Of a stretch of 64,000 nt of DNA, positions 17,959 through 26,136 are shown piece after piece. The first letter of the stretch is position 1. The number at the start of each line of letters is the position of its first letter. The notes under the pieces are model-generated. The model saw only the letters and a list, made by a program, of their open reading frames with translations, searched no databases and was not told where the DNA came from. Source of the stretch: Olsenella_L sp051876355 (GTDB lineage: Bacteria; Actinomycetota; Coriobacteriia; Coriobacteriales; Atopobiaceae); assembly GCA_051876355.1 (NCBI GenBank), contig JBJEHU010000037.1, positions 124,001 through 188,000 of the forward strand. The letters run 5' to 3'. The translations under genes and the position numbers were made by a program.

Positions 17959-18612
17959 CTATCTGCCCCGCTCAGGCGCAATCCTGCTGGTTGTGCCATC
18001 TTCCGAGATCTCTCGTATGGGACGGGCCGGCACCCCTGCGGCGACCGTGCAGGGCGAGACGTCTTGGGCCACGACTGCCCCTGCCGCGATGACGGCAGCA
18101 TCTCCGATCGTGACGCCTGGCAGCACGATCGTCTTCGAGCCGATCCAGACGTTTCTGCCGATATGGATCGGCTCGGGCAGGCATTCGGCTCTTCTGGCGG
18201 GCGCCATTGCGTGGTTGAGCGTTGCCAGCACGACATCGTGTCCGATGAGGGTGCCGTCTCCTATCCAGATGCCGCCCTGGCTCTGGAAGTGGCAGCCGGA
18301 GTTGATGAAGACATCCTTTCCCAGGTGGATATTGGCGCCGAAGTCGGTATAGAAGGGCGGAAAGAGGCAGAAGCCTTCGGGCACCTTCTCTCCTATGAGC
18401 CAGGAGAAGATGCGGGCGACCTCTTCCGGATCGTGGCAGGAGCCATTGAGCTCTGCCTGGATCATGAGGGCGCGCTGGCTCATGGCCTGCGAAAGGGCAG
18501 GGTCCATCCTGCTGCCGCCGCTCATCTCCCGGCATGCCTGCTGGAGCTCCCCATCCTATGCGATATCGAAGGCGGGATCGAGAAAGCGCTCAAGGCTGCA
18601 TGCATCTGCCAT
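17959..18612 (-). pseudogene. Sugar O-acetyltransferase (LacA/Maa family) with an early amber codon
   Basis: The main frame gives a left-handed beta-helix acetyltransferase: LNGSCHDPEEVARIF, GFCLFPPFYTDFGANIHLGKDVFINSGC, the hexapeptide repeats and the catalytic His in LATLNHAM, then IHIGRNVWIGS and GVPARPIREI. Translation from the natural start at 18612 (MADACSLERFLDPAFDIA, AGGAG just upstream) meets a TAG at 18556-18558 and then continues in the same frame as DGELQQACREMSGG. An internal ATG at 18525 could give a shortened 188-residue protein, so residual function is possible. It follows the hydrolase gene by 11 bp and was probably co-transcribed with it. Confidence 0.75.
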
Positions 18613-18623
18613 ATGCTCCTGCC

Positions 18624-19670
18624 TCATGCAAGGCTCTTCCGGAAGAAGGCTTCGAGCTTTTCCCAAGGAATGAAGCCGCCCTTGCCGTTGACGGCATCTG
18701 GCCCGCCGTCATAGAGGTCGCAGTGCACGGCTCCTGGCACGACCAAGAGCTCCTTGTTCTCGGGACGCACGCCGGCAGCAAGCGCCTCATAGGCGCTCTT
18801 TCCCATGTAGAGGGAGTGGGCCTTCTCGCCGTGGAGCACAAGCACCGGCGCCTCGATCTCGCCGATATAGTGCATGAAGCGGGCATTGGCCCAGGAGATG
18901 CTGTTTGTGAGGGCCCAGCCGCCGTTCGAGTTGAGCGACCTTGGATGATAGCCGCGGGGCTTCTTGTAGTAGGCATAGTAGTCCTGGACGAACTGGGGAG
19001 CGTCTTTCGGAAGAGGGTCGACAACGCCGCCTGCCAGGGCATAGGAGCCAGAGCGGAAGTCTTCGGTGCGCTGCTCGGAAAGGGTGCGGCGCAGGCGCGT
19101 TCTCGCCTCTGCGGTGTCGTCTGCATCGAAATAGCCGCAGGCGGAGACGCGGCACATGTCATACATCGTCACGGCGGCGCAGGCCCTGATGCGGGTGTCT
19201 GCCGCTGTGGCATTGAGGGCGATGCCACCCCAGCCGCAGATGCCGATGATGCCAATGCGGGAAGCGTCGACGTCGGAGCGGCAGGAGAGGTAATCGACCG
19301 CTGCCTGGAAGTCCTCGGTGCTGAGGTCGGGGGAGCTCATGTAGCGGGGATATCCTCCCGACTCTCCGGTGAAGCTCGGGTCAAAGGCGAGGGCCAGAAA
19401 TCCCTTCTCCGCCATGGTCTGGGCCCAGAGCCCGCTTGCCTGCTCCTTGACGGCGCCGAAAGGTCCCGAGACCGCAAGGGCGGCAAAGCCGTTTTCGGGG
19501 ACCGGCATCTTCGGGATATAGAGGTCTGCCGCAAGGGTGATGCCGAAGCGGTTGGGAAAGCTGACCTTGGCGTGCACGACCTTACCGCTCCTGTCGAAGG
19601 TCTTGTCCCATTCCGGAGCGAGCACGAGCTCCTCCTGGCGCACAGACGTGTTGGATGAGATATCTGTCAT
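18624..19670 (-). CDS. Alpha/beta hydrolase with Cys nucleophile elbow (YcjY/DLH-like)
   Basis: A 348-residue cytoplasmic hydrolase. The nucleophile elbow reads GICGWGG, placing Cys where serine hydrolases have Ser, as in dienelactone-hydrolase-like and YcjY-type proteins. Other marks are FPNRFGITLAADLYIPK near the start, AFDPSFTGESGG, and the C-terminal acid/His region VLVLHGEKAHS and GAVHCDLYD. The ATG at 19670 has AAAGG 9 bases upstream. Genes of this type often sit near LysR and NmrA-like genes, as here. The substrate is unknown. Confidence 0.75.
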   Translation of the reverse strand: MTDISSNTSVRQEELVLAPEWDKTFDRSGKVVHAKVSFPNRFGITLAADLYIPKMPVPENGFAALAVSGPFGAVKEQASGLWAQTMAEKGFLALAFDPSFTGESGGYPRYMSSPDLSTEDFQAAVDYLSCRSDVDASRIGIIGICGWGGIALNATAADTRIRACAAVTMYDMCRVSACGYFDADDTAEARTRLRRTLSEQRTEDFRSGSYALAGGVVDPLPKDAPQFVQDYYAYYKKPRGYHPRSLNSNGGWALTNSISWANARFMHYIGEIEAPVLVLHGEKAHSLYMGKSAYEALAAGVRPENKELLVVPGAVHCDLYDGGPDAVNGKGGFIPWEKLEAFFRKSLA

Positions 19671-19903
19671 GATGGATGCCTTTCCTCTGGCGGGCCTGCA
19701 GGCAGCACCCCGCATTCTCTGATGCATCCATCATGGACGCAGCCAAGACATTCCGCTAATGGTTATTCAGAATGCAAGATAGTCGCAAAATGCATAACAA
19801 AGGACTGCAAGAGCAGAAACGGGCATGGCCAGGGAGACTTTGCGCTGGACAGAGGCCAGATAGAGGCTTGCTGTTGCTGACGCAATGACCTAGTATATGG
19901 ATT

Positions 19904-19923
19904 TAAAAATAGATCTATATTTA
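19904..19923. promoter_or_regulatory. Operator-like palindrome of the toxin-antitoxin operon
   Basis: A 20-bp palindrome TAAAAATAGA/TCTATATTTA with a single mismatched pair, 25 bp before the antitoxin start and embedded in AT-rich DNA. Phd/YefM antitoxins usually repress their own promoter by binding such sites. Confidence 0.6.
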
Positions 19924-19947
19924 GCATCACTATAAAGGAGGCCAATT

Positions 19948-20211
19948 ATGGCAGTCATGCCCACCATCGGCATGTCCGACGCAAAAGCCAACTTCAGCCG
20001 CCTGACAGCTGAAGCCAACCGCACTGGCTGCTCGGTGGTAGTGTTCAAGAACAACAAGCCCTGGGTAGAGATTCGCCCGCTGGCGCATGAGGAGAATGGG
20101 GTGCCAGACGAGACGCGCGAGGCCATGGAAGAGGCCGATGCCCTGGCAGCAGACCCCAACCATATGACCTATCAGACCGCAGAGAGCCTGTTCTCGGCGC
20201 TCGGCCTGTAA
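19948..20211 (+). CDS. Type II antitoxin, Phd/YefM family
   Basis: An 87-residue antitoxin. The N-terminal part (TIGMSDAKANFSRLTAEANRTGCSVVVFKNNKPWVEIRPL) is the Phd/YefM DNA-binding fold; the acidic C-terminal tail (MEEADALAADP...) would wrap the toxin. AAAGGAGG lies upstream of the ATG. Its TAA overlaps the toxin ATG by one base, so the two are translationally coupled and transcribed from the AT-rich promoter with the palindrome. Confidence 0.88.
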   Translation: MAVMPTIGMSDAKANFSRLTAEANRTGCSVVVFKNNKPWVEIRPLAHEENGVPDETREAMEEADALAADPNHMTYQTAESLFSALGL

Positions 20212-20510
20212 TGTATACGGCATCCTTCACCCCACGCTTTCTGCGTGACATAAAGGCATGCAGGAAGCGCCATTGGGACGAACAGGCTCTCAAGAAGGCT
20301 ATCGCTGATTTGCTTGTGAGCGACGAATGCGGAATCGATCTCCGCTATCGTGACCATGCGCTGACTGGTGCCTTTGAGGGATACAGGTCCATCCACGTGG
20401 ACTCTGTATCCAATCCGCCGAAGGACAAGTGGGTGCTCATGTACAGATGCTCGGGCTCCGAGCTTATGCTCGTGCGCACGGGCACCCACGCTGAAGTCTA
20501 CGGGAAGTAG
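20211..20510 (+). CDS. Type II toxin, YafQ/RelE-family mRNA interferase
   Basis: A 99-residue RelE/ParE-superfamily toxin closest in pattern to YafQ: FTPRFLRDIKACRKRHWD, LKKAIADLL, LRYRDHALTGAFEGYRSIHV, and a C-terminal LMLVRTGTHAEVYGK with the Arg/His expected near the active site. YafQ toxins cut mRNA in the ribosome A site. YafQ normally pairs with DinJ-type antitoxins, so pairing with a Phd/YefM antitoxin is a mixed combination. The LysR gene begins two bases after its stop. Confidence 0.86.
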   Translation: MYTASFTPRFLRDIKACRKRHWDEQALKKAIADLLVSDECGIDLRYRDHALTGAFEGYRSIHVDSVSNPPKDKWVLMYRCSGSELMLVRTGTHAEVYGK

Positions 20511-20512
20511 GC

Positions 20513-21403
20513 ATGGAGATACGCACGCTTCGGTACTTCTTGGCGGTAGCACAGACGCAGAACATGACCCGTGCGGCACAGGAGCTCCATGTGACGCAGC
20601 CAACGCTCTCGAAGCAGATCAAGGCGCTCGAGCAGGAGCTCGGCCAGAAGCTCTTCATCCGCCACAGCTTCTCGATCGAGCTGACAGAGGAGGGCAGGCT
20701 CCTGCGGGAGCGCGCAGCAGATCTTGTGGCTCTGGCCGACAAGGTCGAGGATGAGTTCGCTTCCCTGAGGGATATCCAGGGAGGAGATATCCGCTTCGGC
20801 CTTGCCGAGTCATGGCAGGTACGCCTGCTGGCACGCGAGATCGCGCATCTTCGGAAGAGCTATCCGGGCCTTCGCTACCATATCGTATCTGGCGATACTG
20901 CCCAGGTCGCAGAGCGGCTTGACCGTGGCGTCATCGATTTCGCCCTCCTGGCAGAGGAGGCAGATCCTGACCGCTATGAGTCGCTGCGCTTTCCCGAAGC
21001 AGATATCTGGGGACTCATCATGCCGGAAGGCGATGCGCTTGCTGCCCATGACGGGATCGTTCTGGATGATATCGTGGGCCTGCCGCTTCTCTGCTCGGGG
21101 CAGGGGTGGCGCAGGGACATTCCTCGCTGGGCAGGCGGGCGCATGGGGGAGCTTGTGCTGGATGGGGAGTTCTCGCTTTCCTACAACGCATCGCTTTTCG
21201 TGCGGGAAGGCATGGGATACCTTCTGACCTTTGACCATATCGTGGATGCGGGTGCAGGATCGGGGCTCGCATTCCGTCCGCTCGTGCCCCGGCTCGAGAC
21301 CGAGCTCTATCTGGTCTGGCGGAAAGGCCAGCTGCTCTCCCGGATGGCGCAGATCTTTCTTGCGGCTATGGAGGAGAGCTTCGGCGAGGACATGCAGGCA
21401 TAG
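20513..21403 (+). CDS. LysR-family regulator coupled to the toxin-antitoxin pair
   Basis: A 296-residue complete LysR regulator: HTH in MEIRTLRYFLAVAQTQNMTRAAQELHVTQPTLSKQIKALEQELG (residues 1-45) and a two-lobed effector domain. It starts two bases after the toxin stop; the ribosome site would be the GGGAAG in the toxin's last codons. No separate promoter is visible, so it is likely read through from the toxin-antitoxin promoter. Its target is not evident; the TetR gene follows 150 bp downstream and the hydrolase lies divergently upstream of the antitoxin. Confidence 0.88.
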   Translation: MEIRTLRYFLAVAQTQNMTRAAQELHVTQPTLSKQIKALEQELGQKLFIRHSFSIELTEEGRLLRERAADLVALADKVEDEFASLRDIQGGDIRFGLAESWQVRLLAREIAHLRKSYPGLRYHIVSGDTAQVAERLDRGVIDFALLAEEADPDRYESLRFPEADIWGLIMPEGDALAAHDGIVLDDIVGLPLLCSGQGWRRDIPRWAGGRMGELVLDGEFSLSYNASLFVREGMGYLLTFDHIVDAGAGSGLAFRPLVPRLETELYLVWRKGQLLSRMAQIFLAAMEESFGEDMQA

Positions 21404-21554
21404 AAATAATGTCCAGCCCGACACGCTGCGCCATCCGTGTCGTTCTGCCCCCATCCGCCTTCTGGTTCAATGGCCTTGTGCATAGGCACCGAGAAGGTGT
21501 CCTCCGATGGCCAGGGAGGCCAGAACATGGAACAGATGAATACGGACAGGATCT

Positions 21555-22145
21555 ATGCAGAGCAGATACCTTGCCACAGCAGCGCGCATGGACGAGGCCT
21601 TCCTGTCCCTTCTGGGGGAGAAGGAGTTTCCCTACATCACCGTGAAGGAGATCTGCGCCCGGGCAGGCGTCAACCGCTCGACGTTCTACCTGCACCATGA
21701 GACGATCGAAGACCTTCTGAGCGAGAGCGTCACCCATATGAACCAGGAGTTCATGGGATTTTTCGGGGATGAGGCAGGGCAGTTCATCGAGCGCCTTGCA
21801 GCCTGTCCGCTGGAGGAGCTCGATCTGATGACGGCAGAGTATCTCACTCCCTACCTCACCTTCGTGCGCGAGAGGAAGGCGCTCTTCAGGGTCGTCGTCG
21901 AGCATCCTGCCACCCTCAGGGCAGACTGCATCTACGAGCGGATGTACGAGCCCATCTTCGAGACGATACTGGAAAGGTTCGGCATCCCTGAGCGAGACCG
22001 TGCCTACCTCATGGCGTTCTGCATCCAGGGCATCATGGCCCTTGTCGCCCGCTGGCTCGAAGGCGACTGCCAAGATTCGATAGAGCATGTCTGCGCTGTC
22101 ATCCGCCAGTGTGTCCCGCGGGTCAGGCTGCCTGAAGCCTCTTGA
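21555..22145 (+). CDS. TetR/AcrR-family regulator
   Basis: A 196-residue TetR-like repressor. The HTH is seen as FPYITVKEICARAGVNRSTFYLHHETIEDLL (about residues 24-55), and the rest is the helical ligand/dimer domain of the group with YLTPYLTFVRERKALFRVVVEHP and a C-terminal FCIQGIMALVARWLEG. An AGGA precedes the ATG closely. No target gene is adjacent; it is convergent with an AraC remnant whose stop lies 3 bp away. Confidence 0.82.
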   Translation: MQSRYLATAARMDEAFLSLLGEKEFPYITVKEICARAGVNRSTFYLHHETIEDLLSESVTHMNQEFMGFFGDEAGQFIERLAACPLEELDLMTAEYLTPYLTFVRERKALFRVVVEHPATLRADCIYERMYEPIFETILERFGIPERDRAYLMAFCIQGIMALVARWLEGDCQDSIEHVCAVIRQCVPRVRLPEAS

Positions 22146-22148
22146 GCA

Positions 22149-22661
22149 TCAGAGCCTTACCTTCTGTGCACGCCTGCGCCATTGGCGTGGCGTGCAGCCG
22201 GCCCAGGCACGGAAGCGCTGGTAGAACGAGGTCAGGTTGGCGATGCCTACCTCATCGGCAATCTCGTATATCGGCTGGTCCGAGGCTTCCAGAAGCACCG
22301 TTGCACGCTTCATGCGCTCGGCATTCACAAGCTGCTTGAAGGTTGTGCCAGTGCTTTCGTGTATGGTGCGGCTGAGGTAGCTGCGCTGGTAGCCAAGGTC
22401 GGCTGCCATCTTCTCTATGCTGCCCGCGCGGAAGTTTCGGGCGATGTATTCACGGATCGTTCCCATAAGGCGGGAATGCCCTACGAGATCAGGGTGGCGC
22501 CTGCAATCGGCGAGGGAGGCGTCTACGAAGAGGGGACCGGACGCGAAATCCGCGTCTATGAGGAGGTCGACGCCCGCCCCATCGTGGATGACCTCGTCGC
22601 GAAGCTCGAGCTCTTCGAGGAAGGGCTGATCTAGCGCATCTGCAGTTCCCAGAGTGTGCAT
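22149..22661 (-). pseudogene. AraC-family regulator, N-terminally truncated
   Basis: The C-terminal AraC/XylS double HTH is intact: LMGTIREYIARNFRAGSIEKMAADLGYQRSYLSRTIHESTGTTFKQLVNAERMKRA and IYEIADEVGIANLTSFYQRFRAWAGCTPRQWRR. Upstream only about 80 residues of a sensor domain remain, where full-length relatives have about 180. The ATG at 22661 lies 10 bases downstream of a strong hairpin terminator, without a clear ribosome site or promoter. It is probably a remnant, though a short DNA-binding protein cannot be excluded. Confidence 0.6.
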
Positions 22662-22670
22662 GGTATCTGC

Positions 22671-22706
22671 AAGAGTGCCTGGCCGGATGTGCGGCCAGGC
22701 ACTCTT
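22671..22706. terminator. Terminator of the marR-GNAT-panE operon
   Basis: A perfect 14-bp inverted repeat (AAGAGTGCCTGGCC) around GGATGTGC, ending in CTCTTGC on the minus strand, about 110 bp past the panE-like stop. It also insulates the AraC remnant from upstream transcription. Confidence 0.75.
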
Positions 22707-22815
22707 TGCCTGCACAGGCCTGAGGCTTCATGGCGGGAGCAGGCCTGGCTACTGGACAGGGCCGATGATGTCTTGCTGGAACAGCAGACAGATGGCAGGG
22801 CTGTCTGCGGTGCTG

Positions 22816-23730
22816 TCAGAAGGACGCCTCTACCACGTTCATGAGCTCGAAGACTGCCTTCGTGAAGGGGACCGGGATGCCTTTCGCCTCTCCCTGCCTC
22901 ACGATCTCGCCGTTGATCGATCCGATCTCGGTCCTGCGCTTCTTCATCACATCCTGCGCCATGGATGGATAGTGGTCCTTGTGGTGGACGAAGCTGTATT
23001 CGAGGGAGGAGATGACGCGGTCTTGAGAGGCACCGATGCCGGAAGCCTGGGCGACGGAGGCAGCTTCGCGTGCGATCTGGAAGGCGAGATCACGGCCTTC
23101 GGGCACTTTGCCGATGCCTCCGCAGGGCACGTGCGCCAAGGCGCACGTGCTGTTGATGGCGGCATTGAAGGCGGCTTTCTCCCAGATAGCGACAAGGACA
23201 TCGGGGAAGATCTCGGCGGCAAAGCCAGCCTTCACAAGAGCATCTTCCACTTCCGTGACAGCGGGGCGCATCTTTCCGTCAGCCGAATAGAGGCGCACGA
23301 ATCCGGCGCCTTCCGTGCGGATGGTGCCGGGGCCAGTCACATCGCTTGCGTAGTTCGTGACCCCTGCAAGGATCTGGGAGCGTCCGACGAAGCCCTCGAT
23401 GAGCTCGATGTTCCCGAGCCCGTTCTGCAGGGTGAGCACGGCGGTGCCGCTATCGATGAAGCCCTTTGCAGACTCGAGGGCAGCTCGGGAATACATGGTC
23501 TTCGTGAAGAGAAGGACAAGGTCCTGCGGCTCTTCGAGCTCATTGCCCCGGCAGGCAGCTGCAGGAACCCGATGGGTGCCTTCTTCGTCTTCGAGGATGA
23601 TGCCGCGTGCATTGATGGAGTCGATGACGGAAGGGTTCACATCGACCATCGTGACATCGTTTCCCGCCTGGGCAAGCCTTCCTCCGAAGAGGGTCCCCAT
23701 GGCGCCTGCTCCTATGACAGCTATCTTCAC
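22816..23730 (-). CDS. Ketopantoate reductase family protein (2-dehydropantoate 2-reductase)
   Basis: A 304-residue NADP-dependent enzyme of the PanE/ApbA family: KIAVIGAGAMGTLFGGRLAQAG (Rossmann), LFTKT, LQNGLGN, ILAGVTNYASDV, catalytic Lys region WEKAAFNAAINSTCAL, and SMAQDVMKKRRTEIGSINGEIV. PanE reduces ketopantoate to pantoate in pantothenate synthesis, but paralogues act on other 2-keto acids. A GTG at 23730 with AAAGGA upstream is the start. It is the third gene of a marR-GNAT-panE unit rather than beside panB/panC, so a catabolic or detoxifying role is also possible. Confidence 0.85.
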   Translation of the reverse strand: MKIAVIGAGAMGTLFGGRLAQAGNDVTMVDVNPSVIDSINARGIILEDEEGTHRVPAAACRGNELEEPQDLVLLFTKTMYSRAALESAKGFIDSGTAVLTLQNGLGNIELIEGFVGRSQILAGVTNYASDVTGPGTIRTEGAGFVRLYSADGKMRPAVTEVEDALVKAGFAAEIFPDVLVAIWEKAAFNAAINSTCALAHVPCGGIGKVPEGRDLAFQIAREAASVAQASGIGASQDRVISSLEYSFVHHKDHYPSMAQDVMKKRRTEIGSINGEIVRQGEAKGIPVPFTKAVFELMNVVEASF

Positions 23731-23746
23731 CGTGCGATCCTTTCTC

Positions 23747-24223
23747 TCAGCTTTCGGGGAACTTCTCCAGGGCATAGTCTCCCCGCGCGTAGCCGAATTC
23801 TGGCTGGGGGAGGTCGAAGCGCCTGAAGCCATGGCTCTCATAGATATGGATGTCAGCGTGGAGGCTGCTGTTCGTGAGGATGTAGATGCGCCGTGCACCG
23901 TGGGCGGTGGCCCAGGCCTCCGCAGCTTCGAAGACGGCAGTCCCTGCTCCGGGGTGGGGAAGGCAAGGATCGCTTCCGAGCTTCGCGAGCTCCCAGACGC
24001 CCTCTCCCTCTTTTCTTGCCATGCAGGTAGCCAGGGCATGGCCCTGCTCATCCAGAGCGAAGAAGATCATGCCGCCCTGTGCGAGCTCCTGGTCTATCCT
24101 ATCGAATTCGGCCTGGTCCCGAGGCTCCACCGCACCGAAATAGCGTTCAATCCACCAGGTATTGAGGCGGATGAAGTCAGCCTTCCTGTCGGGAGTATAG
24201 GAAACGATCTTCATTGCTGCCAT
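23747..24223 (-). CDS. GNAT-family N-acetyltransferase
   Basis: A 158-residue acetyltransferase: RLNTWWIERYFGAVEPRD, FFALDEQGHALATCM (beta 4), ELAKLGSDPCLPHPGAGTAVFEAAEAWA (acetyl-CoA pyrophosphate loop, with PGAG in place of the common QxxGxG/A), IYILTNSSLHADIHIYESHGFRRF. The ATG at 24223 has GGGAGGAG just upstream and overlaps the marR end by 13 bp, showing translational coupling. The substrate is unknown. Confidence 0.82.
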   Translation of the reverse strand: MAAMKIVSYTPDRKADFIRLNTWWIERYFGAVEPRDQAEFDRIDQELAQGGMIFFALDEQGHALATCMARKEGEGVWELAKLGSDPCLPHPGAGTAVFEAAEAWATAHGARRIYILTNSSLHADIHIYESHGFRRFDLPQPEFGYARGDYALEKFPES

Positions 24224-24672
24224 GGCTCCTCCCTCTGCCGCGAGCGCTGGATGATGCGCTCGATACGCTCCATCGAGTCCGCAATCTCTGCGCACTCCTC
24301 ATCCGTAGCGCCTGAAAGGATGCTGCCGACGAGAGCGCGTCCCTCGTCGATGAGGACGGCTGCTTCATCTGTTCCCCTCGTTGTGAGACCGAGGCGCTTG
24401 CAGCGGCCATCCTGCTCATCGGGCGTGCGGCGAAGGAGGCCGTCTTCTTCGAAGCGGCGCAGAATGCGGCTCAGATACCCCTTGTCGAGCTTCAGCTCTT
24501 CAGCGATGTCGCGTGCCGTGCATCCAGGATGCCTTCCGATCTCTATCAGCACATCCGCCTCCATCGTGGACCAGGAGCTTCCGAGATAGCGCTGATTGAG
24601 GAGTCCCATCATCGGCACGTAGTGGCGGTTGAAAAAGCGAATCCGATCGATTGACTGCATTCTTATCGGCAT
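24211..24672 (-). CDS. MarR-family transcriptional regulator
   Basis: A 153-residue regulator with the MarR winged helix: WSTMEADVLIEIGRHPGCTARDIAEELKLDKGYLSRILRRFEEDGLLRRTPDEQDGR (about 45-105) with LTTRG in the wing region, flanked by dimer helices. The ATG at 24672 is preferred for GGAGG 7 bases upstream. It leads the marR-GNAT-panE operon and probably controls it through the inverted repeat at 24719-24745. Ligand unknown. Confidence 0.88.
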   Translation of the reverse strand: MPIRMQSIDRIRFFNRHYVPMMGLLNQRYLGSSWSTMEADVLIEIGRHPGCTARDIAEELKLDKGYLSRILRRFEEDGLLRRTPDEQDGRCKRLGLTTRGTDEAAVLIDEGRALVGSILSGATDEECAEIADSMERIERIIQRSRQREEPWQQ

Positions 24673-24718
24673 GGCAGGCCTCCGCATCATCGTTGCTTCA
24701 GTCAACTATATACTAAGG

Positions 24719-24745
24719 ATATTTGTTGATTATGTCAACAAATAT
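24719..24745. promoter_or_regulatory. MarR-type operator, perfect inverted repeat
   Basis: Two perfect 11-base arms, ATATTTGTTGA and TCAACAAATAT, around TTATG, 47 bp upstream of the marR start. A partial extra copy (TCAACTATAT) lies at about 24702-24711. Size and position fit MarR autoregulation. Confidence 0.7.
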
Positions 24746-25268
24746 CGAGGAAGGAGGAGATCCGTCCAAGCCGAAAGACGGAGATGAGGGCGCACAGAAA
24801 GCAGCGTTGTGCATCAACGTGATAATAGATGATAAAAACAAATGTTCTATTTCCAGTAGCGGGGTCAGAGAAGCTGCAGGCAGATGCGCTGCAGAGCTTC
24901 TGCCTCATCGAAAGAATGCCTTCTGATGATAATTGGTGATAAACAAAAGGCGCGGCTGCGCGGCAGGGGCTGTGAGCGGAGCATTTATGCTGCATGCACC
25001 CCGAGCTGCCTGGACTTTGCGGAAAGCCTTCTGGATGCAGGGGCCAGGCAGGCCTCTGATGGTGCAGGGCTGTCGATGAAGCATCCTTTCTGCATGAGGA
25101 TGCAGGGATGCGCTGCCGTGATAACAAGTCGGATAGAAGAGAAAAGAGCCCCCCTGGCAAATGTGCAGGCAGATGGCCTGTGAACCGCAGTTTCTGGATG
25201 CGTAGCGCAAAGAATCGTGCAGAACGTGAAAATAGGCGATAAACAAATGGGACTGCATGAGGCGGATG
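24746..25268. other. 523-bp intergenic stretch with GATAAACAAA repeats
   Basis: No supported gene on either strand. Recurrent near-identical motifs occur: GATAAAAACAAATG at 24831, GATAAACAAA at 24938, GATAACAAG at 25120 and GATAAACAAATG at 25238. They may be binding sites for an unknown regulator; otherwise nothing recognisable. Confidence 0.35.
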
Positions 25269-25273
25269 AAAAA

Positions 25274-25304
25274 GCATGGGCGCACCCGTCTGGCGCACCC
25301 ATGC
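25274..25304 (-). terminator. Terminator after the YdjC-family gene
   Basis: On the minus strand a 13-bp stem (GCATGGGTGCGCC with GGTGCGCCCATGC, two G-T pairs) around AGACG followed directly by TTTTT, 22 bp after the stop. Confidence 0.85.
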
Positions 25305-25326
25305 TGGCAGCGATTTGTCTTGCGGA

Positions 25327-26100
25327 TCAGGCGATATCGCGGTAGTCGATGAGCTCGAGGCCTTCCTGTGCTTCAAGCCAGGTCCTGAGATCAGGGTCGA
25401 TCAGAGCATCGACTTCCTTTGTGCGATTGATGGTGAGGGAGGAATGTCCCAGGATGTAGGCATCGAGGTATCCCGGATGGAACACCATGACTCCGGTCTC
25501 GCCGTCCTTGAGGCCCTCTGCCGTGCGCCGGATGAAGTCTGCCGGATGGTACTGCTCGGGTGGCAGCATGTCCTCGCAGAACATGCGGACCTCGGTCGTG
25601 CCGCAGAGGACCTTGTTCGCAGGGTCGAAGGAGGCCTTCTGTTCGCGCAGACCATGGGCATGTGCCACATCGGAGATGGCGCGGTTCAAGGTCTCGGACA
25701 TCACGGCATGGGCCTCGAAGTAGTCGGGCTCATGCCCCACGAGTTCGAGGAAGCGCTGGTGCTGCGCCTCGATCTCGCGCACAGCGTCGTCGTAGTCGAC
25801 GAAGTCGATGCCCTCCTTGAAGCTCTGGCGGAAGGTCCTGCTGCTCTTGAGCTGGCCCTCTTCATCCACCAGGCTCGGAATCGTCGCAGGGTCTGCGCAC
25901 GGCGTGCCGAGGCAGACATTCGTATGCTGGCCGATTGCGATGTCTTCGTTTCTGAGCCAGGAGAGCCCGCGTTTGGCCTCCGGCATGTTCGGCATGAGCC
26001 CCACGGAGCGTATGACCCCATCCTTCACGGCACGGACGATACCGAGATTCACGGCGTAGCTGTATCCCAGGTCGTCAGCTCTCAGAAGCAGACGCTTCAT
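25327..26100 (-). CDS. YdjC/ChbG-family carbohydrate deacetylase
   Basis: A 257-residue protein of the YdjC family, metal-dependent deacetylases acting on N-acetylated sugars such as diacetylchitobiose phosphate. Seen: LLRADDLGYS near the N-terminus (metal Asp pair), IGQHTNVCLG with a metal His, a further His in YFEAHAVM, and VMVFHPGYLD near the C-terminus. The ATG at 26100 is taken with GAGAGG about 10 bases upstream; a TTG six bases earlier is possible. It follows the EIIBC gene by 36 bp on the same strand, so uptake with phosphorylation and then deacetylation of an N-acetyl sugar is a reasonable pathway. Confidence 0.85.
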   Translation of the reverse strand: MKRLLLRADDLGYSYAVNLGIVRAVKDGVIRSVGLMPNMPEAKRGLSWLRNEDIAIGQHTNVCLGTPCADPATIPSLVDEEGQLKSSRTFRQSFKEGIDFVDYDDAVREIEAQHQRFLELVGHEPDYFEAHAVMSETLNRAISDVAHAHGLREQKASFDPANKVLCGTTEVRMFCEDMLPPEQYHPADFIRRTAEGLKDGETGVMVFHPGYLDAYILGHSSLTINRTKEVDALIDPDLRTWLEAQEGLELIDYRDIA

Positions 26101-26136
26101 GTGCAACCATCCTCTCTGTTCGCTTGCTCATCCATC

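Noticed and set aside
24723..24926. A possible 67-residue gene after the MarR operator
   Set aside because: It starts inside the inverted repeat, has no ribosome site and no recognisable pattern.
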